Origin: Bacteroidales bacterium UBA3297
Lineage (GTDB): Bacteria; Bacteroidota; Bacteroidia; Bacteroidales; Paludibacteraceae
Assembly: GCA_002362105.1 (NCBI GenBank)
Contig: DETD01000030.1
Location: forward strand, 492-64,491
Direction: 5' to 3'
Length of the DNA stretch: 64,000 nt
Below are positions 43,101 to 49,321 of the stretch, piece by piece; position 1 is the first letter of the stretch; each line of letters starts with the position of its first letter. The notes under the pieces were generated by a model. It was given only the letters and a program-made list of their open reading frames with translations. It was not told the DNA's origin and searched no databases. Made by a program: the position numbers and the translations under genes.

Positions 43101-43585
43101 CCCCTATTTCACTAAATGACTATTTCACTTATTCGCAGGGTAGCTGTACCGACGGTATGGTGACCTATAAACTGACCGGTTTGGCCGACGGTGTTTACAC
43201 GCTCACCTTCAAAGCATGGGATCTGCATAATAACTCAAACACAAAAAAACTGACCTTTGTCGTAGAAAACGAGAAAGGGCCTCATATCGATGCCGTTTGC
43301 GCTTATCCGAATCCGGCACAAGAGGAAACCCGTATACAAGTACGACACGACCGCCCACTATCGACTGTCGACTATGTAGTCTCTATTTTCGATGCTGACG
43401 GGCGTTGTGTCAATACCCTTACTGGGTCAGATTTCTCAGAGACAGGACAGTTCACTGTACCCTGGAACTTGCAGGGGGCGTCGGGGCAGCGTGTCCGTGG
43501 CGGCGTATATATTTATAGAGTAGAATTGAAGACCGAAGAAACAACATTTGTGGGTAGTTCTAATAAAATTGTGGTGTTGCCGTAA
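40190..43585 (+). CDS. porU: T9SS sortase PorU, copy 2
   Basis: 1131 residues from the ATG at 40190, chosen because its 22-residue lead to GADSF matches copy 1 exactly; a frame start at 40112 and an ATG at 40178 are less likely. It is similar to copy 1 along its whole length (about two thirds identical by eye, nearly identical in blocks such as GRLPFVTAEQAD and GPHIDAVCAYPNPAQ). The dyad is kept: His652 in NYIGHSNPINW and Cys685 in FSASCSFSEYD, again 33 apart. The residue after the catalytic Cys differs (Ser for Glu). Differences cluster in the N-terminal third, which could change substrate choice. Confidence 0.9.
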   Translation: MSIFSRTVTLLLFLCMASGLCYGADSFVSRLPKYASSSKLSTGAWVKIRVSKEGMYKITFDELRTWGFKNPKNVRVYGYGGQLLPEELTADYLDDVPEVCTYQGSDFLLFYGVGTLKQLVGESAINNPFNFTVNPYSDCGYYFLSEVSGKRLSAAVGEKLDAEADKTLNTHYAFSIYMPQTTNIYNGGTCWYNEGQHRSTTTKISLPFRNMVPGNNGYLTAYVDVGNRQSDEKLGDSFQVTSSGLSFNLTSLGAAKSVGEVPQSGTAHSLDFNVTYSSHYDSHVGYIYYLSASALCYNKLQDGYLVFNNVRSGANDVLEYVVAGANAETQVWNVTNPNLITKCACTLSADSLRFKGVASTFSKYVAFNPKETGFLTVEACAPVVNQNLHAFKGADLIILYPVEFFAQAQRLADLHRQNDGISVALVTQEQIFNEFSSGTPDPTAIRSFLKMLYDRAQADAKSVAPRYLLLFGDGCFDNRGVMAGSYAVPHNQVLCAQWGSGSSNYAADDYYGMLADNDDSYFSLSKTSCQVAVGRLPFVTAEQADGVVSKIENYMKNDQMGLWKTKAVIIADDDYNTDEKKKNLSYFSHFFENGEDLSEVISKTCPGVIQKKVYNDSYTLVSESSRARFPEVEKLIVENVQNGSMLVNYIGHSNPINWAGEQIFTQSQVASLTNKKLGVWFSASCSFSEYDYYTTSCGESLVLAPNGGAIAVVATSRETFNDENGRFNQAFARAFFSQTPEMTIGDVMLAAKNEVNGLIRVKYPLLGDPALHISFPSGEVVTDSVSTDTAHAFSKVVVKGHIEQEGVWDKSFNGKVYVTVFDKEQVRNTKGNYKDANGVPMVAKFKDYSTILFSGSSQVSGGEFSISFIVPSDIVYSYGNARIAYYACDTENGSDAVGNYSDLVVGGSLDVVATDTVGPQVVACINTPSFRNGDVVGANPVFMARLYDESGINASDVGIGHNITLTVNGGTPISLNDYFTYSQGSCTDGMVTYKLTGLADGVYTLTFKAWDLHNNSNTKKLTFVVENEKGPHIDAVCAYPNPAQEETRIQVRHDRPLSTVDYVVSIFDADGRCVNTLTGSDFSETGQFTVPWNLQGASGQRVRGGVYIYRVELKTEETTFVGSSNKIVVLP

Positions 43586-43730
43586 TTATGTGCAATACAA
43601 AGAAAAAACAGATGTTTTTGTTCCTTCTCAAACAATGATAATAAGGAATTTACAGAGTTAATGTTCATTTTTGAATTCAAAATTTGTGGTATTCCCGCAA
43701 TAAAACTCTTTTTTTTCTGTTATATATTCG

Positions 43731-43738
43731 TAAATTTG
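43731..43738 (+). promoter_or_regulatory. Promoter -7 element for porV
   Basis: TAAATTTG, exact TAnnTTTG match, 26 bases before the porV ATG. The 178-base gap after porU copy 2 otherwise shows no hairpin. Confidence 0.65.
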
Positions 43739-43763
43739 TACTAATAAAATTGTCTAAAATAGA

Positions 43764-44993
43764 ATGAAACGATTCTTTATACGAATGGGTCTTTTCGCAG
43801 GTATGCTTTCTATTGCAGGCTCTGCGATGGCTAACGAGAAGTCTGAGATGTTCAATCCTTTGCAGTCTGCAGTACCTTCTCTCTCTATTGCTCCTGATGC
43901 ACGTGGTGGTGGTATGGGTGATGTTGGTGTTGCTACCTCTCCCGATTTGAATTCACAGTATTGGAACGTTGCCAAATATGCCCAGATTTCGGGTCAGGGT
44001 GGCGCTTCGTTGTCTTACACTCCTTGGTTGAGGAAGATTGTTGACGATATCGATATGGTGTATCTTGGCGGTTATTACAAGCTTGGTGAAAGCCGTGCTC
44101 TCAGCGCCTCTCTCCGCTATTTCTCTTATGGCGATATTGAGTTGACCAGCGGTAAGGATGCAATGGGTAATGTTCAGTCTATTGGCTCTTGCCGACCTTA
44201 CGAATTTGCGGTTGACCTCGGCTACTCGCAGATGTTGTCAGAATACTGGTCTGCCGGTGTGGCTCTGCGTTTCATTTACTCAGATATTACCAACGGTATG
44301 TCGTCTGATGGCGCTAGCGCAAGTGCGGCAAAGGCTATCGCTGCCGATGTGGCTGCTTATTACCGTAAGCCAATTGCACTGACCGACACACGCAACGCCT
44401 ATGTGGGCTTTGGTGTAAACGCATCGAATATCGGTTCAAAGGTGTCTTACGATGAAGGCGATACTGAAGAGTTCCTTCCTGCCAACCTCCGTGTGGGTGG
44501 TAGCTTTGAATATCCGTTCGACGACTACAGCACACTAACTTTGGCGCTTGACCTGAATAAGCTAATGGTTCCAACTGCTCCGGTTTGTCCTACTATGCGC
44601 GCCGACGAGACTAGGGAACAATATGAGGCCCGTGTTAAGGAATACGATGAAAAGTACAAAGACTATCAGAGCAAGAGCTCTATGGCGGGTCTTTTCCGTT
44701 CTTTCACCGATGCTCCTGGCGGTTTCTCTGAAGAGATGGATGAAATTATGTGGTCGCTGGGTCTTGAATATGCCTACAACAAGCAGTTCTTTGTTCGTGG
44801 TGGTTACTTCCACGAGGCAGAAAGCAAGGGTAACCGTAAGTATTTCTCAGTTGGTGCCGGCTTTAAGTTGAGCGTATTCGAACTGAATGGCGCTTACCTT
44901 ATCGCACAGTCGTCAAACAACCCGCTTGACCAGACGCTCCGCTTCTCGCTAGGTTTCAATATCGATGGCTTGAAGAAGATTGTTGAAGAATAA
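43764..44993 (+). CDS. porV: T9SS outer-membrane shuttle protein PorV
   Basis: 409 residues. Signal peptide MKRFFIRMGLFAGMLSIAGSAMA, then the family opening SIAPDARGGGMGDVGVATSPDLNSQYWN and FadL-like beta-strands to a C-terminal TLRFSLGFNIDGLKKI. PorV collects cargo at the translocon and passes it to PorU, so the position after two porU genes is fitting. Length agrees with the family. A strong terminator follows. Confidence 0.92.
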   Translation: MKRFFIRMGLFAGMLSIAGSAMANEKSEMFNPLQSAVPSLSIAPDARGGGMGDVGVATSPDLNSQYWNVAKYAQISGQGGASLSYTPWLRKIVDDIDMVYLGGYYKLGESRALSASLRYFSYGDIELTSGKDAMGNVQSIGSCRPYEFAVDLGYSQMLSEYWSAGVALRFIYSDITNGMSSDGASASAAKAIAADVAAYYRKPIALTDTRNAYVGFGVNASNIGSKVSYDEGDTEEFLPANLRVGGSFEYPFDDYSTLTLALDLNKLMVPTAPVCPTMRADETREQYEARVKEYDEKYKDYQSKSSMAGLFRSFTDAPGGFSEEMDEIMWSLGLEYAYNKQFFVRGGYFHEAESKGNRKYFSVGAGFKLSVFELNGAYLIAQSSNNPLDQTLRFSLGFNIDGLKKIVEE

Positions 44994-45013
44994 AAAGCTT
45001 TTTCAATAGAATC

Positions 45014-45053
45014 AACGGCAAATGTACTTTATAGTGCGTTTGCCGTTTTTTTA
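45014..45053 (+). terminator. Terminator after porV
   Basis: AACGGCAAA and TTTGCCGTT form a perfect 9-base-pair stem with a 16-base loop, followed by a run of T. Confidence 0.85.
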
Positions 45054-45087
45054 TTAAATTTGCTTATATCATTAATTCTTTGTGTTT

Positions 45088-45567
45088 ATGAAATTTCGTA
45101 CAGGTATAGGTTTCGATGTTCATCAGTTTGGCCCAGACCGCGAGTTGTGGCTGGGGGGTATCCGTGTTCCTTATGAATTGGGGTTAGTCGGTCATTCCGA
45201 TGCCGATGTGCTCATCCATGCTGTTTGCGATGCTCTGTTGGGCGCCGCTCACCTGAAAGATATCGGTTACCATTTCCCTGATACCGACGCCGCCTTTAAA
45301 AACATCGACAGCAAGATTCTGTTGAAGAAATGTGGCGAACTGGTAGCTGAGAAAGGATACAAGATTTCGAACATCGATTCTATCATTTGTGCCCAGGCTC
45401 CCAAAATGAAGCCGTATATCGACCAAATGCAGTCGTGCATGGCCGATGTGCTTGGGCTCGATTCCGAAGATGTTACCGTAAAGGCTACTACTACCGAGCA
45501 CTTGGGCTTTGTCGGCCGGAAGGAGGGTATCTCGGCCTATGCTACGGTACTTATCTATAAAGAATAA
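45088..45567 (+). CDS. ispF: 2-C-methyl-D-erythritol 2,4-cyclodiphosphate synthase
   Basis: 159 residues from the ATG at 45088 (a GTG at 45082 is in frame but less likely). Metal site GFDVHQF (Asp8, His10), GHSDADVLIHAVCDALLGA, DIGYHFPDTD, and the C-terminal TTTEHLGFVGRKEGISAYA are all present. It makes MEcPP in the non-mevalonate isoprenoid pathway. It lies right after porV, as in P. gingivalis. Confidence 0.96.
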   Translation: MKFRTGIGFDVHQFGPDRELWLGGIRVPYELGLVGHSDADVLIHAVCDALLGAAHLKDIGYHFPDTDAAFKNIDSKILLKKCGELVAEKGYKISNIDSIICAQAPKMKPYIDQMQSCMADVLGLDSEDVTVKATTTEHLGFVGRKEGISAYATVLIYKE

Positions 45568-45580
45568 ATAGTTTGTGCGT

Positions 45581-46012
45581 ATGAAGAAATTTGCTTTATC
45601 ACTATTGGTGGCGGTGACCGCCTTTACGGCCTCTGCTGCTGAATTGGTACGCTTGCCGTATGCGCTAGCGTCAAGTTCCGAAAAGGAAATGTCGGGTTGC
45701 GACACCATCTATACGATGCCGACCGTCAATGCCGAATTCCCTGGTGGAATGGATGCCCTTTATGACTATTATTTTAAAAACTTGCCTTCGGGCTTCGATA
45801 TGGTGATGAACATGTCGTCGAACATCATTCTTCTGAAGGCTTTTATTAACGATAAGGGAGAAGTTGCCGACGCAAAGGTGCTGCGCTCGTTTAATCCCGA
45901 TTATACCTCCGCAGTCCTTTCTGTAACAGAGAAACTGCCGGCTTTCAAACCAGCGGTCTATAAAGGACGTAATGTCTGCTCTTATCGTATTATCAAACTA
46001 TATTTTAAGTGA
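45581..46012 (+). CDS. Secreted TonB C-terminal-like protein
   Basis: 143 residues from the ATG at 45581, with a signal peptide (MKKFALSLLVAVTAFTASAA). The rest resembles a TonB C-terminal domain: AEFPGGMDALYDYYFKNLP, then AFINDKGEVADAKVLRSFNPDYTSAVLSVTEKLPAFKPAVYKGR and a final beta-strand. There is no membrane anchor or proline-rich linker, so it is not a complete TonB; a periplasmic role is inferred. It lies 13 bases after ispF and 6 before nspC. Confidence 0.8.
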   Translation: MKKFALSLLVAVTAFTASAAELVRLPYALASSSEKEMSGCDTIYTMPTVNAEFPGGMDALYDYYFKNLPSGFDMVMNMSSNIILLKAFINDKGEVADAKVLRSFNPDYTSAVLSVTEKLPAFKPAVYKGRNVCSYRIIKLYFK

Positions 46013-46018
46013 ACGAAA

Positions 46019-47164
46019 ATGTTTATTGACTACGAATCGCTTCCGTCTCCATGCTATGTGGTCGACGAGTCCCGTCTCCGCCGTAACCTGTCCCTTATTC
46101 ATTCGGTTGAAGAAAGGGCCGGCGTGAAAATCATTATGGCGTTCAAGGCTTTTGCCTTGTGGAAGGTTTTCCCTATTATTCGCGAATATGGTTTCAGCAC
46201 CACTGCCAGCTCGCTTTCTGAGGCACGATTGGCTGTTGACGAGATGCATTCGTTGGCACATACCTATGCTCCGGTTTACACTAGCCGCGAGTTTCCCGAA
46301 ATTGCCGCTTGCAGTTCGCACATCACGTTCAACTCGGTAGCGCAATACCAGCGTTTCGCACCTGTAGCTAAGTCGGTTGACCATCCTATATCGTTCGGAC
46401 TCCGTATTAATCCAGGCTATTCTCCGGTTAAGACTGCGCTTTACAATCCTTGTGGGCCGGGCTCGCGTTTGGGTGTGACGGCTCAGAATTTGGGCGGCAC
46501 ACTGCCAGAAGGCATCGAAGGGCTTCACTGCCATAACTTGTGCGAGTCTACATCGTACGAGTTAGAGAAGACGATGCAGATATTGGAACGCGATTTCTCG
46601 AAACAGTTGCAACAGGTAAAATGGGTGAATTTTGGTGGCGGACACCTTATGACCCGCGCCGACTACGATGTGGAGCATTTGGTCGCAATACTGAAGGGGT
46701 TCCGTTCCCGTCACCCTCATTTGCAGGTGATTCTTGAGCCGGGCAGTGCCTTTGCATGGCAGACTGGCGAATTGGTGGCTACTGTGGAAGATATTGTAGA
46801 GAACGGTGGCGTTTCTACCGCTATGCTCGATGTCTCTTTCGCCTGCCACATGCCCGACTGTCTTGAAATGCCTTACCAGCCCGATATTATTGGCGCTTCG
46901 TCTGTAGCCGAGGACGGACTTCCTACCTACCGCCTTGGTGGCAACAGTTGTTTGAGTGGTGATTTTTATGGCGATTGGTCGTTTGTTAAACCCCTCAAGG
47001 TGGGAAGCAGGGTAGTGTTCCTCGATATGATTCACTATACCACCGTTAAAACGACTATGTTCAATGGCATTTCCCACCCTTCGTTGGCGCTCCAGCGAAT
47101 GGACGGCTCGGTAGAGATTTTGCGCAACTACTCATACGAGGACTATAAGTCGAGAATGGCTTAA
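46019..47164 (+). CDS. nspC: Carboxynorspermidine decarboxylase
   Basis: 381 residues, family length. A PLP enzyme of the ornithine/DAP decarboxylase fold: SPCYVVDESRLRRNL, the PLP Lys in IIMAFKAFALW, GLRINPGYSP, GLHCHNLCE, VNFGGGHLM and the C-terminal GGNSCLSGDFYGDW. It forms norspermidine or spermidine from the carboxylated precursor, the polyamine route common in Bacteroidota. The partner dehydrogenase is not in the window. Confidence 0.93.
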   Translation: MFIDYESLPSPCYVVDESRLRRNLSLIHSVEERAGVKIIMAFKAFALWKVFPIIREYGFSTTASSLSEARLAVDEMHSLAHTYAPVYTSREFPEIAACSSHITFNSVAQYQRFAPVAKSVDHPISFGLRINPGYSPVKTALYNPCGPGSRLGVTAQNLGGTLPEGIEGLHCHNLCESTSYELEKTMQILERDFSKQLQQVKWVNFGGGHLMTRADYDVEHLVAILKGFRSRHPHLQVILEPGSAFAWQTGELVATVEDIVENGGVSTAMLDVSFACHMPDCLEMPYQPDIIGASSVAEDGLPTYRLGGNSCLSGDFYGDWSFVKPLKVGSRVVFLDMIHYTTVKTTMFNGISHPSLALQRMDGSVEILRNYSYEDYKSRMA

Positions 47165-47174
47165 ACTGGTACCT

Positions 47175-47822
47175 ATGGTGTACAGACTGTGTGCTGATAT
47201 CGTATTCCCCGATCCGAGGGAGGCCGATGACGACGGATTGTTGGCTGTTGGGGGTGACTTGTCGTTCAACCGGTTGGTCTTGGCGTATAGTCTGGGCATC
47301 TTTCCATGGTTCTCCTTTAAACAGTCTGAAATTCTGTGGTGGTGTCCCAAACAGCGTTTCGTCTTATTCCCTAACGAGGTTCATGTGTCGCATTCCATGC
47401 GCTCGCTGATGAACAGCGGAACGTATACCGTTACTTTTAATAGAGATTTTGAGGCGGTTATTGGTGCGTGTTCGGCGGTTAACGGACGGAATAGGGAAGA
47501 GGGGGCTTGGCTGGGTCCGGAAATGATAACGGCTTACACCCGCCTACACGATGCGGGTATGGCGTCGAGTGTGGAAGTGTGGGACGGAGACCGGCTTGTA
47601 GGTGGCTTTTATGGCGTGCAGAGAGGACGCTGTTTCTTCGGGGAGAGTATGTTCTCTTATGTCCCCAATGCGTCGAAACTGGCACTTATTTCCTTCGCCA
47701 GAAAAATGGCTAGTGAGGGCGGATCGCTGATCGACTGCCAAGTCGAAAGCAAACATCTGGCGTCGATGGGAGCCCGCTTTATCAGCTATGACGAGTATAT
47801 GGCCTTTCTACAGATGGGGTAG
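47175..47822 (+). CDS. aat: Leucyl/phenylalanyl-tRNA--protein transferase
   Basis: 215 residues. FPDPREADDDGLLAVGGDLS, LVLAYSLGIFPWFS, WWCPKQRFVLFP, EGAWLGPEMITAYTRLHDAGMASSVEVWD and SLIDCQVESKHLASMGAR are standard Aat blocks. It adds Leu or Phe to proteins with N-terminal Lys or Arg, marking them for Clp degradation. It begins 10 bases after nspC. Confidence 0.95.
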   Translation: MVYRLCADIVFPDPREADDDGLLAVGGDLSFNRLVLAYSLGIFPWFSFKQSEILWWCPKQRFVLFPNEVHVSHSMRSLMNSGTYTVTFNRDFEAVIGACSAVNGRNREEGAWLGPEMITAYTRLHDAGMASSVEVWDGDRLVGGFYGVQRGRCFFGESMFSYVPNASKLALISFARKMASEGGSLIDCQVESKHLASMGARFISYDEYMAFLQMG

Positions 47823-47888
47823 AGACAAAAATTATGCGTTTAAAAATCAGCGCTTTGAAAAAAAACTCTAAAAAACTTGTGAAAATGT

Positions 47889-47919
47889 TTTGCGAACGTC
47901 GAAATTAGTGCTAATTTTG
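47889..47919 (+). promoter_or_regulatory. Promoter for the tRNA-Gly/tRNA-Leu pair
   Basis: TTTG at 47889-47892 and TAATTTTG at 47912-47919, 19 bases apart. Transcription would start near 47925, about 40 bases before tRNA-Gly. Confidence 0.75.
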
Positions 47920-47962
47920 CATCGCAATCGGGGAATTGACAACGTCTTCTCCAGTAAATAAT

Positions 47963-48034
47963 GCGGAATTAGCTCAGTGGTAGAGCACCACCTTGCCAAG
48001 GTGGGGGTCGCGAGTTCGAGCCTCGTTTTCCGCT
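47963..48034 (+). tRNA. tRNA-Gly (GCC)
   Basis: 72 bases. Anticodon GCC in the loop CTTGCCAAG, D-arm AGCTCAGTGGTAGAGC, T-arm GCGAGTTCGAGCCTCGT (one G-T pair). The acceptor stem GCGGAAT/TTTCCGC has a T-T mismatch at its last pair. CCA is not encoded. Confidence 0.95.
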
Positions 48035-48040
48035 CGTGTT

Positions 48041-48125
48041 GCCCCGGTGGTGGAATCGGTAGACACGCAGGACTTAAAATCCTGTAATCATTGCGATTAT
48101 GCGGGTTCAAGTCCCGCCCGAGGTA
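48041..48125 (+). tRNA. tRNA-Leu (TAA)
   Basis: 85 bases, class II. Anticodon TAA in the loop of GCAGGACTTAAAATCCTGT, a long variable arm and T-arm GCGGGTTCAAGTCCCGC. The acceptor GCCCCGG/CCGAGGT has a C-A mismatch and a G-T end pair. Six bases after tRNA-Gly, so co-transcribed. Confidence 0.94.
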
Positions 48126-48139
48126 CAAATTATAAATAG

Positions 48140-48168
48140 GCAGTCAGGTTTTCCTGACTGCTTTTTTT
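48140..48168 (+). terminator. Terminator of the tRNA-Gly/Leu transcript
   Basis: GCAGTCAGG and CCTGACTGC form a perfect 9-base-pair stem with a TTTT loop, followed by seven T. Confidence 0.92.
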
Positions 48169-48232
48169 ATTTTTATACTTTTTATTCAAGTGTGTGCTGC
48201 CCCGTTTATTTTTAGTTAATGGAAAAATATTT

Positions 48233-48240
48233 TAATTTTG
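48233..48240 (+). promoter_or_regulatory. Promoter -7 element directly before a lipoprotein gene
   Basis: TAATTTTG ends 7 bases before the ATG at 48248, so the mRNA leader would be only a few bases or absent. The -33 element is weak. Confidence 0.55.
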
Positions 48241-48247
48241 TATTCCA

Positions 48248-49321
48248 ATGAGAGCTCGCACATTTTACATCTTAGTTGCTTTTGTGTCAGTTATGTTGTC
48301 TGTTACATCGTGTAAAGAGTCTGAGCAGCATAAACAAAAGGCGCCACACAACGGTCATGCTGTGTATTATTGGCGGACAACCTGGCAACTAACTGAAAAA
48401 GAAAAGAATTTCTTAAAGGATAATTCTGTTCAGCGGGTTTATCTGCGTTTGTTCGACGTTGTTAATAAATATGATGATTACGATGGAGTGGAACAGCAGG
48501 GTAAGTTGGTACCAACACCCCAGGCCACACTTCATTTTAATGAACCATACGATTTGTCTTGTGAAGTTGTTCCAGTGGTTTACATTACCGACGACTGTTT
48601 GTCGGCCGATACCCTACTGGCTGACAAAGTGGTAACACGTGTAGCACAATTTTGCGAAACGAACGATCTGTTGTGGAATGAGTTGCAAATTGACTGTGAC
48701 TGGCGAAAATCTACCCGCGACGCCTATTTCTGTTTTCTAGAAAAGGTACGCAGCAAGTTAAAGGCACACAACCGCTCTCTTTCGTCTACCATACGACTAC
48801 ATCAGTTCAGCCAACCGGCTCCGCCTGTCGACTACGGCGTGCTGATGTGCTATAACACTGGCGACCTTACCGACAAAAAAACATTGAACGCCATTTTGTC
48901 GACGCGCGAGGTCAGGACTTATGCCGGCAAGTTGAAAGACTACCCTCTTCCGCTTTCGGTTGCCTACCCTGTCTTCAGTTGGAAACGTTTGTTCAGAGGT
49001 AACAACTTTGTTGCCCTTTTGCGCGATACCGACATCGATGATTCTACCACTTTTAAAAAGTGTGGTAGTGGCGTTTATGAAGTTTGTCAAAGTTTCAGTG
49101 CGGTTACGCCTGACCCTACTATATTTGGTATGCCGGTATATCCTGGCGACACTGTCCGTTACGACTTTGTGCCTACCGATACGTTGAAGTTGGTGAAGCA
49201 GCTGTTGGAAAACGAGTACGCCGGACTGCACCAACAGGTTATTATTTATAGTTTGAATGAAAAAGATTTTTCGAAATATACCCAAAATGAGATTGAAAGT
49301 ATTTACACTTCTAGCTGGTAG
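48248..49321 (+). CDS. Lipoprotein, possibly DUF3142-like
   Basis: 357 residues. MRARTFYILVAFVSVMLSVTSC ends in a lipobox (VTSC), so a lipoprotein. The body begins HAVYYWRTTWQLTEKE and has QRVYLRLFDVV, PVVYITDDCL, ELQIDCDWRKSTRDAYFCFLEKVRSKL and VLMCYNTG, the pattern I associate with DUF3142 (TIM-barrel-like) proteins, though not with certainty. Its end overlaps the next gene by 35 bases. Function unknown. Confidence 0.7.
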   Translation: MRARTFYILVAFVSVMLSVTSCKESEQHKQKAPHNGHAVYYWRTTWQLTEKEKNFLKDNSVQRVYLRLFDVVNKYDDYDGVEQQGKLVPTPQATLHFNEPYDLSCEVVPVVYITDDCLSADTLLADKVVTRVAQFCETNDLLWNELQIDCDWRKSTRDAYFCFLEKVRSKLKAHNRSLSSTIRLHQFSQPAPPVDYGVLMCYNTGDLTDKKTLNAILSTREVRTYAGKLKDYPLPLSVAYPVFSWKRLFRGNNFVALLRDTDIDDSTTFKKCGSGVYEVCQSFSAVTPDPTIFGMPVYPGDTVRYDFVPTDTLKLVKQLLENEYAGLHQQVIIYSLNEKDFSKYTQNEIESIYTSSW

